From Streptomyces sp. NBC_00273 (GTDB taxonomy: Bacteria > Actinomycetota > Actinomycetes > Streptomycetales > Streptomycetaceae), in the NCBI RefSeq assembly GCF_036178145.1, contig NZ_CP108067.1, forward strand, positions 5,828,001-5,892,000: 64,000 bases of DNA. Direction: 5' to 3'. The position numbers and the translations under genes were made by a program. Positions within the stretch are counted from its first letter, which is position 1. The number at the start of each line of letters is the position of its first letter. The notes below the pieces were generated by a model, which ran no database searches, was not told the origin of the DNA, and was given only the letters and a program-made list of their open reading frames with translations. Below are positions 26,465 through 34,590 of this stretch, piece after piece.

Positions 26465-28225
26465 ATGGGTGGCACGAGCGGCATGGGCGGGCGCGAGCAC
26501 GTTCGGGTGGCGGTGATCGGGTCCGGATTCGGCGGGCTCGGCGCGGCCGTACGGCTGCGGCGCGAAGGGATCACGGACTTCGTCGTACTGGAACGGGCCG
26601 ACTCGGTCGGCGGCACCTGGCGCGACAACAGCTACCCCGGGTGTGCGTGTGACGTGCCCTCCCACCTCTATTCGTTCTCCTTCGCGCCCAACCCCGACTG
26701 GCCGCGGACCTTCTCCGGGCAGCCGGCCATCCGCGCCTACCTGGAACACGTGGCCGACACCTTCGGACTGCGCCCGCACATCCGGCTCGACTCCGAGGTG
26801 CGGATGATGCGCTGGGACGCCGAGGAGCTGCGCTGGGAGATCGAGACCTCGGCCGGGGAACTGACCGCCGACGTCGTCGTCTCCGCGACCGGGCCGCTAT
26901 CCGACCCGAAGGTGCCGGAGGTACCCGGGCTCGCCGAGTTCCCCGGCAAGGTCTTCCACTCCGCCCGCTGGGACCACGACTACGACCTGCGCGGCAAGCG
27001 CGTCGCCATGATCGGTACCGGCGCCTCCGCCATCCAGATCGTGCCGGCCATCGCCCCCGAGGTGGAGCGCCTCACCCTCTTCCAGCGGACCGCGCCGTGG
27101 GTCATGCCCCGCACCGACCGGTCCATCACCGCCGTGGAGCGCTGGCTCCACCGCCAACTGCCCTTCACCCGGGCGGCGCGGCGCGGGCTGCTGTGGGGGA
27201 TCCGGGAGCTCCAGGTCAGCGCGTTCACCAAGCGCCCGAACCAGCTCGGCCTCATCGAGTCCCTGGCCAAGGCCAACATGGCGCGCTCGATCAAGGACCC
27301 GGCCCTGCGCGCGAAGCTGACGCCCTCCTACCGGATCGGCTGCAAGCGGATCCTGCTCTCCAGCGAGTACTACCCGGCCCTGGCCCGGCCCGATGTGGAC
27401 CTGGTCGCCTCCGGGCTCAAGGAGATCCGCGGTTCGGTGCTGGTCGCCGCCGACGGGACCGAGACCGAGGTCGACGCGATCATCTTCGGCACCGGCTTCC
27501 ACGTCACGGACATGCCGATCGCGGACCGGGTGGTGGGCGCGGAGGGCCAGACCCTCGCGGACGCCTGGAAGGACGGGATGCAGGCGCTGCGCGGGGCGAC
27601 CGCCGCGGGCTTCCCCAACTGGATGACGATCATCGGGCCGAACACCGGGCTCGGGAACAGCTCGATGATCCTGATGATCGAGTCGCAGCTCAACTACATG
27701 GCCGACTACCTGCGGCAGCTCGGCATGTTGGGCGGGAGGGTCGCGCTGGGCCCCCGGCCCTCAGCGGTGAACCGGTGGAACCGGCAGGTGCAGGCCCGGA
27801 TGGAGCGGACGGTGTGGAACACCGGCGGCTGCACCAGCTGGTACCTGGACGCGCAGGGCCGCAACACGACGGTCTGGCCGGGTACGACGGGCGAGTTCCG
27901 CCGGGAGACGCGGAGCGTCGATCTGGCGGAGTACGAGGTCCTGCGGGTGGGGGAGCGCGAGCGGGTCCCGGCCGTTGCCGTTGCCGTTGCCGTTTCGGCT
28001 GTCGTTCCGGCTGCCGTTCCGACTGCCGCCGGGTCGAAGCCGGGTCGCTCCCGCGGGGGCTCCGCGGGGTCGGGTGCGGCGCCGCTGCCGGGGGCGCTGC
28101 CCCCGGACCCCCGCGCCTCAAACGCCGGCGGGGCTGGAGAGGGCGCCTCGAAGGCCGGCGGGGCTGGAGCAGGCGCCTCAAACGCCGGCGGGGCTGGAGT
28201 TGACGCGGCGGAGGGCGTCGCGTGA
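26465..28225 (+). CDS. Flavin-containing Baeyer-Villiger-type monooxygenase
   Basis: FAD/NADPH monooxygenase of about 586 residues. The FAD loop is GSGFGG (19-24), the NADPH loop GTGASA (184-189), and the type-I BVMO fingerprint FxGxxxHxxxWD is complete at F159-D170. It should oxidise ketones to esters or lactones. ATG 26465 has GGAAGG eight bases upstream. The last 70 or so residues are not part of the fold: an Ala/Val run, then an in-frame read-through of a dispersed palindromic repeat giving three ASNAGGAG-type decamers. The stop overlaps the next gene by four bases. Operon order monooxygenase-hydrolase-SDR recalls mymA-lipR-sadH of mycobacteria. Confidence 0.92.
   Translation: MGGTSGMGGREHVRVAVIGSGFGGLGAAVRLRREGITDFVVLERADSVGGTWRDNSYPGCACDVPSHLYSFSFAPNPDWPRTFSGQPAIRAYLEHVADTFGLRPHIRLDSEVRMMRWDAEELRWEIETSAGELTADVVVSATGPLSDPKVPEVPGLAEFPGKVFHSARWDHDYDLRGKRVAMIGTGASAIQIVPAIAPEVERLTLFQRTAPWVMPRTDRSITAVERWLHRQLPFTRAARRGLLWGIRELQVSAFTKRPNQLGLIESLAKANMARSIKDPALRAKLTPSYRIGCKRILLSSEYYPALARPDVDLVASGLKEIRGSVLVAADGTETEVDAIIFGTGFHVTDMPIADRVVGAEGQTLADAWKDGMQALRGATAAGFPNWMTIIGPNTGLGNSSMILMIESQLNYMADYLRQLGMLGGRVALGPRPSAVNRWNRQVQARMERTVWNTGGCTSWYLDAQGRNTTVWPGTTGEFRRETRSVDLAEYEVLRVGERERVPAVAVAVAVSAVVPAAVPTAAGSKPGRSRGGSAGSGAAPLPGALPPDPRASNAGGAGEGASKAGGAGAGASNAGGAGVDAAEGVA
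28085..28199 (+). repeat. Palindromic repeat and three 30-bp tandem units inside coding sequence
   Basis: A GCCGGGGGC/GCCCCCGG hairpin then three copies, exactly 30 bases apart (28113, 28143, 28173), of GCGCCTCAAACGCCGGCG plus GGGCTGGAG. The same unit is found in the non-coding repeat at 52619-52793. Confidence 0.85.
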
Positions 28226-29154
28226 GGCGGCCGATGCACGTCGTCTCCGGGGCCTACGCCCCGCCCGCCGCGCGGCGCGAGCTCGTCGCCGTCTCCGCCG
28301 ACGGGGCCCGCCTGCACGTCGAGGTCCACGGGGACGAGGACGCGCCGGCCGTGGTGCTGGCCCACGGTTGGACCTGTTCCACCGCCTTCTGGGCCGCTCA
28401 GACCAGGGCCCTGGCCGCCACCCACCGGGTCATCGCCTACGACCAGCGCGGGCACGGGCGCAGCCCCGCCGCCCGGGCGGCGGGCCACAGCACCACCGCC
28501 CTCGCCGACGACCTGGTGGCCGTCCTGGAGGCCACCCTCGCCCCCGGGGAGCGGGCGGTCGTCGCCGGGCATTCCATGGGCGGCATGACGATCATGGCGG
28601 CCGCGGGCCGGCCGGAGTTCGCCGAGCGGGCCGCGGCCGCGCTGTTGTGCAGCACCGGCAGCTCGCGGCTGGTCGCCGAGGCACTGGTCCTGCCGGTGCG
28701 CGCCGGGCGCGTCCGCACCCGTGTCACCGGCGCGGTCCTCGGCTCCCGCGCCCCCCTCGGGCCGGTCACACCGGTCGCCCGGAAGGTCCTCAAGTACGCC
28801 ACCATGGGCCCCGGGTCCGCGCCGGACAAGGTCGAGGCGTGCGCCCGTATCGTCCACGCCTGCCCCACCGGGGTGCGGCATGCCTGGTCCCGGGTGCTGG
28901 CCGGCCTGGACCTCGACGCCGACGTGGCCCGCCTCACGGTGCCCACCGCCGTCATCGGCGGCACCGCCGACCGGCTCACCCCGATCGTGCACGCCCGCGG
29001 GCTCGCCGCCGCGCTGCCGAACTGCGTGGGCCTGACCGAGCTCACCGGCATGGGGCACATGACCCCGGTCGAGGCCCCCGAGGCCGTCACCGGCGCCGTG
29101 CGCGAGCTCGCCGATCTGTATCTCGACACCACCGCGAAGGAGAAGACGCCGTGA
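28222..29154 (+). CDS. Alpha/beta hydrolase
   Basis: A 310-residue alpha/beta-hydrolase with the oxyanion block VLAHGWTCSTAFW, the strand YDQRGHGRSP, nucleophile elbow GHSMGG (S118), acid region GGTADRLTPIVH and the catalytic His in GMGHMTPVEAP. GTG start overlaps the monooxygenase stop (GTGA) and its own stop overlaps the SDR start in the same way. In this operon it could open the ester or lactone made by the monooxygenase; that is inference from order. Confidence 0.92.
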   Translation: MRRPMHVVSGAYAPPAARRELVAVSADGARLHVEVHGDEDAPAVVLAHGWTCSTAFWAAQTRALAATHRVIAYDQRGHGRSPAARAAGHSTTALADDLVAVLEATLAPGERAVVAGHSMGGMTIMAAAGRPEFAERAAAALLCSTGSSRLVAEALVLPVRAGRVRTRVTGAVLGSRAPLGPVTPVARKVLKYATMGPGSAPDKVEACARIVHACPTGVRHAWSRVLAGLDLDADVARLTVPTAVIGGTADRLTPIVHARGLAAALPNCVGLTELTGMGHMTPVEAPEAVTGAVRELADLYLDTTAKEKTP

Positions 29155-30035
29155 GCGCTCGCAGGAGTCTGGAAGGCCAGGTCGCCGTCGTCACCGGCGC
29201 CGCCCGGGGGGTCGGCGAGCTGCTCGCGCGCAAGCTGTCGGCCCGCGGCGCGAAGATCGCCCTCGTCGGCCTGGAGCCGGAGGCCCTCAAGGAGGTCTCC
29301 GAGCGGCTGCACACCGACAGCGACCACTGGTACGCCGACGTCACCGACCACGAGGCCATGGCCCGGGTGGCCGAGGAGGTCAAGCAGCACTTCGGGAAGG
29401 TGGACGTCGTCGTCGCCAACGCGGGCGTGGCCGCCGGCGGGCCGTTCGCCGACTCGGACCCGGACGCCTGGCGCCGGGTGATCGAGGTGAACCTGATCGG
29501 CGGGGCCGTCACCGCCCGCGCCTTCCTGCCCGTACTGACGGAGAGCCGCGGCTACTTCCTCCAGATCGCCTCGCTCGCCGCGATCACCCCGGCGCCGATG
29601 ATGACCGCCTACTGCGCCTCCAAGTCCGGGGTGGAGGCCTTCGCGCACTGCCTGCGCGCGGAGGTCGGCTACAAGGGGGTCAAGGTCGGCGTCGGCTACC
29701 TCTCCTGGACCGACACGGACATGGTGCGCGGCGCCGATCAGGACGAGGTCATGCGGGAGTTGCGCCAGCGGCTGCCGTGGCCGGCGAACCGCACCTACCC
29801 GCTCGGGCCGGCCGTCGACCGGATCGTCGCAGGCATCGAGCGGCGCTCGCCGCACGTGTACGCGCAGTGGTGGCTGCGCGGCATGCAGGGGGTGCGCGGC
29901 TACCTGCCGGGGATGATCGCGACGGTCGGACAGCGCGACATGAAGCGCTTCGGGCCGCGGCTGAGCGGCGTGTCCAAGGGGCTCGTCGGGGCCGGCGGGG
30001 CGGCGGACGAGAGGGAGCGCACACAGAGTCACTGA
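29151..30035 (+). CDS. Short-chain dehydrogenase/reductase
   Basis: NAD(P)-dependent oxidoreductase, 294 residues. Classical SDR signs: TGAARGVG (15-22), VVANAGVAAGG, and catalytic S141, Y154, K158 in TAYCASKSG. A C-terminal extension (WWLRGMQGVRGYLPGMI) may contact membrane or substrate. GTG start 29151 overlaps the hydrolase stop. Likely oxidises an alcohol to the ketone used by the monooxygenase, or the released alcohol. Confidence 0.93.
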   Translation: MSARRSLEGQVAVVTGAARGVGELLARKLSARGAKIALVGLEPEALKEVSERLHTDSDHWYADVTDHEAMARVAEEVKQHFGKVDVVVANAGVAAGGPFADSDPDAWRRVIEVNLIGGAVTARAFLPVLTESRGYFLQIASLAAITPAPMMTAYCASKSGVEAFAHCLRAEVGYKGVKVGVGYLSWTDTDMVRGADQDEVMRELRQRLPWPANRTYPLGPAVDRIVAGIERRSPHVYAQWWLRGMQGVRGYLPGMIATVGQRDMKRFGPRLSGVSKGLVGAGGAADERERTQSH

Positions 30036-30111
30036 TCGAAATGCGACCTTTGTCCGCTCGTGCAAGTCTGGTCGAGGCCCAACCACCAACACCCCTCATG
30101 GAGTGAACAGC

Positions 30112-30291
30112 ATGGGTATCAAGGACCAGTTCCAGGACAAGGCGCAGGAGCTCAAGGAGAAGGCCCAGAAGGGGCAGAAGCAGCCCGGCAAGGGCCCGCA
30201 GGACCAGAAGTCCCAGCGGACCCCGCAGCCGAAGGACTCGCCGCAGCGGTCCTTCGACGACATCCGGGACGAGCTCGACGACCGGACCTAG
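30112..30291 (+). CDS. Small charged hydrophilic protein, unknown function
   Basis: A 59-residue protein composed almost wholly of Lys, Gln, Glu, Asp and Pro: MGIKDQFQDKAQELKEK at the N-terminus (helical), a disordered middle, and SFDDIRDELDDRT at the end. It resembles small hydrophilic stress-type proteins in composition only (CsbD/LEA-like). ATG 30112 has GGAG nine bases upstream. It is followed by a strong terminator and is 76 bases after the SDR, so it may be separate from that operon. Confidence 0.7.
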   Translation: MGIKDQFQDKAQELKEKAQKGQKQPGKGPQDQKSQRTPQPKDSPQRSFDDIRDELDDRT

Positions 30292-30331
30292 GCCCTTGGC
30301 CCGACCGATACCGGGCCCGCACACAGCGCCG

Positions 30332-30372
30332 AGGGGCGCGATCCCCGATGTTCCGGGGGTCGCGCCCCTTTC
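30332..30372 (+). terminator. Strong terminator after the small hydrophilic gene
   Basis: Stem GGGGCGCGATCCCC paired with GGGGGTCGCGCCCC around a short loop, followed by TTT. Confidence 0.75.
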
Positions 30373-30442
30373 GCGCGATCCTTCACGCCCTCGCGCGATC
30401 CTCACGTCGCGCGATCCTCACACCTCGCGCGATCCTCACACC
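30371..30442. repeat. Four short tandem repeats at the 3' end of the tricorn gene
   Basis: Four copies of TCGCGCGATCCTCAC-type units with small spacing changes (about 16-21 bases apart). The last covers the stop codon of the tricorn protease gene on the minus strand. Confidence 0.7.
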
Positions 30443-33400
30443 CTCGGCGGCAGCTTCGGACGACGCCGGTCCGGTACGTCCGTGTAGCCGGGCGGCACCG
30501 CGGCCGGGTCCTGTTCCAGCAGTTCCAGCGCCAGGTGCACGGCGTCGTCCAGTTGGGCGTGCCGCCCCTCCGCCCAGTCGAGCGGGGTGCGCTGGATTTC
30601 CAGGTCCGGCTCCACGCCGTGGTTCTCCACCGACCAGCCGTACTCCGGGAACCAGGCGGCGTTCATCGGGACCGTGATCACCGTGCCGTCGCCGAGGGTG
30701 TGGCGGCCGGTCATGCCGACCACCCCGCCCCAGGTGCGCAGGCCCACCACCGGTCCCAGGCCCAGCAGTTTGAAGGCCGCGGTGATCATGTCCCCGTCCG
30801 AGGAGGTCGCTTCGTCGGCCAGCGCCACGATCGGACCGCGGGGCGCGTTGGAGGCGTAACTGACCGGCTGTGCGTCCCGCGTCAGGTCCCAGCCGAGGAT
30901 GGAGCGGGTCAGTTTCTCCACCACCAGCTCGCTGATGTGGCCGCCCGCGTTGCCGCGCACGTCCACGATCAGCGCGGGCCGGGACATCTCCATCCGCAGG
31001 TCGCGGTTGAACTGCGCCCAACCCGAACCGCCCATGTCGGGGATGTGGAGGTAGCCGCACCGGCCGCCGCTGATCTCCCGGACCGCCTCGCGCCGCTTGG
31101 ACACCCAGTCCTGGTAGCGCAGCGGTCGCTCGTCGATCAGCGGCACGATGGCGACCCGGCGGGCCCGGCCCTCGCCCGCCGCGGGCTGGAAGGTCAGCTC
31201 CACCGTGGTGCCGCCCGCCGCCGCCAGGAGCGGATAGGGCCCGGCGACCGGGTCCACCGGTCGGCCGTCCACGTGGGTGAGCACCGCGCCCTCCCGGATG
31301 CCGGTGCCGGCCAGCGGGGAGCGGGCCTTGGAGTCCGAGGACTCGCCGGGCAGGATCCGACTGACCACCCATTCCCCGTCCCGGGGGAAGAGGTTGGCGC
31401 CGAGCAGGCCGATCGCCCGCTGGTAGTGCGGGGGGCCTTCGTTGCGGCGCGCGGCGGAGACGTAGGCGTGCGAGGTGCCGAGTTCGCCGAGGACCTCGCG
31501 CAGCAGGTCGGCGAACTCGTCGGGCGAGGCGACCCGTTCGACCAGGGAACGGTACTGGGCGAGCACCCCGTCCCAGTCGATGCCGCACATCTTCGGCTCC
31601 CAGAAGTACGCGCGGATGATCCGCCCGGCCTCCTCGTAGGCCTGGCGCCACTCGGCCGCCGGGTCCACCTCGTGCAGGATGCGCCGCAGGTCCAGGTAGA
31701 CGGTCGAGTCGCTGTCGCCCGACTCGGTCGCCGGGACCGCGCGCAGGTCGCCGTCGTCGTTGATCACGAGTCGGGTGCCGTCGCCGCTGACCGCGAACCA
31801 GTCCAGCCCCGAGGCCAGTTCGGTCTTGCGGGCCTTGGTGAGGTCGAAGTGCTCCAGCGTCGGCTTGCCGCTGATGTCGGCCGGGTTGGCGAAGGTCTCG
31901 CCGAGCGCGCCCGAGATCGGCCAGCGCAGCCACACCAGCCCGCCGCCGTGCACCGGGTACAGGGCCGAGTACTTGGACGCGGTCACCGGGAACGGGGTGA
32001 CGCGGCTCTCCAGCCCCTCCACCTCCACGGTGACGGCGCCGTCGGCCTCGCCCGAGTCGCCCTCCGCCACGTCGAGTCCGCCGGCCGCGGGCCGGCCCTC
32101 GGCGGAGAGCGCGAAGGGGGAGGGGGTCGCGGAGTTCAGCGGCACCAGGTAGGGGCGGCAGCCCAGCGGGAAGGACAGGTCGCCGGTGTGCACGTCGTAG
32201 ACCGGGTCGAATCCGCGCCAGGACAGGAAGGCCAGGTAGCGCCCGTCCCGGGTGAAGACCGGATTCTCGTCCTCGAAGCGGCCGTTGGTGACGTCGACGA
32301 CGGTGCGGGCGCCGGGGCCGGAGATCCGGGCCATCTTGATCTGCCGCAGCGACCGCCCGATGCCGGGGTGCGACCAGGTCAGCCAGGCCCCGTCGGGGGA
32401 GAAGGCGAGGTCGGTGACGGGGCCGTTGATGGACCGGATCAGCTCGGTGACCTCGCCGTTGGAGTCCTCGGTGGCGTCGATGAGCAGCAGCCGGCCGTCG
32501 TTGGAGGCGATGGCGAGCCGTTCGCCGTCCGGGTCCGCGAGCAGCTCGGTGACCCGCCCCAGCTCGCCCGAGGCCAGCCGGCGCGGCTCCCGTTCCCCGG
32601 AGGCCCGCGGCAGGTAGGCGATCTCGATCGCGTCCTCGCCCTCGGCGTCGGTGACGTAGGCGACCTGCCCGCCGCTGCCGAGCATTTCCGGCAGCCGTAC
32701 GCGCACGCCCGGGGTGTCGGCGATGGTGCGGGCCGGGCCGTCGCGGTGGGTCAGCCAGTAGAGGCTGCCGCGCACGACGACCGCGCTGGCGCGCCCGGTG
32801 GCGTCCACGGAGAGCGAGTCGACGTGACTGGCGGCCGGCACCTGGTACGTACGCCGGCCCGCGCGCGGCCCGCCGAGGCGGACGTCGAGCTTGCGCGGGA
32901 CGGCGTCCGGGGCCAGGGACTCGACGAGCCAGAGGTCCCCGGCGCACTGGTAGACGACGCGGGAGCCGTCGCTGGAGGCGTGCCGGGCGTAGAACTCCTC
33001 GTGATCGGTGTGGCGGCGCAGATCGGTGCCGTCGGGCAGGCAGGAGTACAGGTTGCCGATGCCCTCGTGGTCGGAGAGGAAGGCGATCCTGCCGTCCACG
33101 AACATCGGGGAGTCGAGGTGGCCCTCCACGTCCTCCAGCAGCCGTTGCCCGTGCAGCCACAGCCGGCCGGTGGCCCCGCCGCGGTAGCGCTTCCAGGCGG
33201 CGGGCTCGTGCGGCGGCTTGCCCGTGAGCAGCAGGGAGTGCCGCTCGCCCTCCTCCGTGGCGTGCACCTGGATGTCGGATACGGGTCCCCAGGGCAGGCG
33301 GCCGCCGGGGCTGCCGTCGGTCGGGAGGGTGTAGGCCCAGGCGAAGTAGGAGAAGGGCTGGCTGTGCGAGGACACGGCCAGGATGTCGCTGCGGCCGTCC

Positions 33401-33717
33401 TCGTCGGGCGGGGTCCAGCCGCAGACGCGGGTGTCGAGGGCGCCCCAGTGGGTCAGCTGGCGGGCGGGGCCGCCGGCGACGGGGGCGAGATGGATCTCGG
33501 GGTCGAGGCTGCGCCAGGTGGTGAAGGCGATGTGCTTGCCGTCGGGGGAGAAGCGGGGGTGGCCGACGCGGGTCCGGTCGACGGTGATGCGCCAGGCCCG
33601 TCCGGGGGTCTGGCCGTCGGGGACCAGCGGGGCGACCCAGAGGTCGTCCTCGGTGGCGAAGCAGAGGAGGTCGTCGTGCAGGTGCGGGAAACGGAGGTAC
33701 GCGACGTCGTGACTCAC
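30436..33717 (-). CDS. Tricorn protease homologue (S41 family)
   Basis: A 1093-residue cytosolic peptidase that trims oligopeptides from other proteases. Layout: two beta-propellers (about 1-650; many F-SPDG-type blades), a PDZ domain near 740-830 (GIREGAVLTHVDGRPV), and the S41 catalytic part with IVDVRGNAGGHISELVVEK and the nucleophile serine in DEATSSDGDMI, then HTLGDGTVITVPMNAAW. GTG start at 33717. No signal peptide. Its C-terminus faces the small hydrophilic gene. It is divergent from the tetR gene. Confidence 0.93.
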   Translation of the reverse strand: MSHDVAYLRFPHLHDDLLCFATEDDLWVAPLVPDGQTPGRAWRITVDRTRVGHPRFSPDGKHIAFTTWRSLDPEIHLAPVAGGPARQLTHWGALDTRVCGWTPPDEDGRSDILAVSSHSQPFSYFAWAYTLPTDGSPGGRLPWGPVSDIQVHATEEGERHSLLLTGKPPHEPAAWKRYRGGATGRLWLHGQRLLEDVEGHLDSPMFVDGRIAFLSDHEGIGNLYSCLPDGTDLRRHTDHEEFYARHASSDGSRVVYQCAGDLWLVESLAPDAVPRKLDVRLGGPRAGRRTYQVPAASHVDSLSVDATGRASAVVVRGSLYWLTHRDGPARTIADTPGVRVRLPEMLGSGGQVAYVTDAEGEDAIEIAYLPRASGEREPRRLASGELGRVTELLADPDGERLAIASNDGRLLLIDATEDSNGEVTELIRSINGPVTDLAFSPDGAWLTWSHPGIGRSLRQIKMARISGPGARTVVDVTNGRFEDENPVFTRDGRYLAFLSWRGFDPVYDVHTGDLSFPLGCRPYLVPLNSATPSPFALSAEGRPAAGGLDVAEGDSGEADGAVTVEVEGLESRVTPFPVTASKYSALYPVHGGGLVWLRWPISGALGETFANPADISGKPTLEHFDLTKARKTELASGLDWFAVSGDGTRLVINDDGDLRAVPATESGDSDSTVYLDLRRILHEVDPAAEWRQAYEEAGRIIRAYFWEPKMCGIDWDGVLAQYRSLVERVASPDEFADLLREVLGELGTSHAYVSAARRNEGPPHYQRAIGLLGANLFPRDGEWVVSRILPGESSDSKARSPLAGTGIREGAVLTHVDGRPVDPVAGPYPLLAAAGGTTVELTFQPAAGEGRARRVAIVPLIDERPLRYQDWVSKRREAVREISGGRCGYLHIPDMGGSGWAQFNRDLRMEMSRPALIVDVRGNAGGHISELVVEKLTRSILGWDLTRDAQPVSYASNAPRGPIVALADEATSSDGDMITAAFKLLGLGPVVGLRTWGGVVGMTGRHTLGDGTVITVPMNAAWFPEYGWSVENHGVEPDLEIQRTPLDWAEGRHAQLDDAVHLALELLEQDPAAVPPGYTDVPDRRRPKLPPRV

Positions 33718-33788
33718 CCCCCAATGCTTTCCGCGCAGGGGGGCCCCGGCAACTCGTACAGGTGATCCATGCCACTCCCCTAAGCGAA

Positions 33789-33854
33789 ACGGAACGGTTT
33801 CGTTTCGCTTGGGGTGGGGGTATCGTCTTAAGCGTACGGAACAGTTTCGCTTCG
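33789..33854 (+). promoter_or_regulatory. Two 19-bp direct operator-like sites before tetR
   Basis: ACGGAAC(G/A)GTTTCG(T/C)TTCG occurs at 33789-33807 and 33836-33854. The first also forms AAGCGAAAC...GTTTCGCTT with its upstream flank. They bracket a TATCGT -10-like element, so binding there would block transcription of tetR; they may also affect the divergent tricorn gene. Confidence 0.65.
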
Positions 33855-33869
33855 ACGGGAGGCACGGAC

Positions 33870-34460
33870 ATGACCGAGGCGATGGCGGCTCGGCGTAGCC
33901 GGATCACCCCCGAGCGGCAGGCCGAACTGCACGAGGCGGTCCTCGACCTCCTGCGTGACGTCGGCTACGAGGCGCTGACCATGGACGCGGTCGCCGCCCG
34001 TACGAAGTCCAGCAAGGCCACCCTCTACCGCCAGTGGGGGAGCAAGCCGGAGCTGGTCGCCAAGGCCCTGCGCTGCACGCAGCCGGTCTCGCTGCGCGAG
34101 ATCGACACGGGCAGCCTGCGCGGGGACTTCGCGCGCATGGTCGAGCACTCCGACGACGCGCAGATGGCCAAGGACACCGCGCTGATGCGGGGTCTGGCCC
34201 ATGCCGTCCACGAGAGCCCGGAGCTGCACAAGGCCCTGCGCGACCTGCTCGTCGACCCGGAGATCAACGGTCTCCAGGTGATGCTGCGGCGCGCGGTGGA
34301 CCGGGGCGAGATCCGCCCGGACTGTCCCGCGCTCGACTTCGTACCGCACATGCTCATCGGGGCGTTCATCGCGCTCCCGTTGATCGAGGACCGCTCGGTG
34401 GACCGGGCCTTCCTCGGTGACTTCATCGACGCCGTGGTCTTCCCCGCCCTCGGCGTCTGA
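33870..34460 (+). CDS. TetR family transcriptional regulator
   Basis: A 196-residue repressor. N-terminal TetR helix-turn-helix: ELHEAVLDLLRDVGYEALTMDAVAARTKSSKATLYRQWGSK (about residues 18-57), followed by an all-helical ligand/dimer domain of the AcrR-C type. ATG 33870 has GGGAGG seven bases upstream. Two copies of a 19-bp site in its own leader suggest autorepression, and the MMPL gene 130 bases downstream is the probable co-regulated target. Confidence 0.92.
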   Translation: MTEAMAARRSRITPERQAELHEAVLDLLRDVGYEALTMDAVAARTKSSKATLYRQWGSKPELVAKALRCTQPVSLREIDTGSLRGDFARMVEHSDDAQMAKDTALMRGLAHAVHESPELHKALRDLLVDPEINGLQVMLRRAVDRGEIRPDCPALDFVPHMLIGAFIALPLIEDRSVDRAFLGDFIDAVVFPALGV

Positions 34461-34590
34461 TCCTCACTCCTCCCCGTCCCCGGCACCGCCCTCTGCTGCT
34501 CCTGACACGCCGCTCTCGTCGTCGGGCCGGCTCTTCACGCCCTGATCCGATCCGGATCCATCCCACGACCTGAACGGGAGAACCACCGAC

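Noticed and set aside
28113..28199. Possible CRISPR-like 30-base periodic repeat
   Set aside because: The repeats are contiguous, coding in frame, and belong to a dispersed palindromic family.
30371..30442. Possible CRISPR array
   Set aside because: Units are about 15 bases with almost no spacers and no cas genes nearby; this is a simple tandem repeat.
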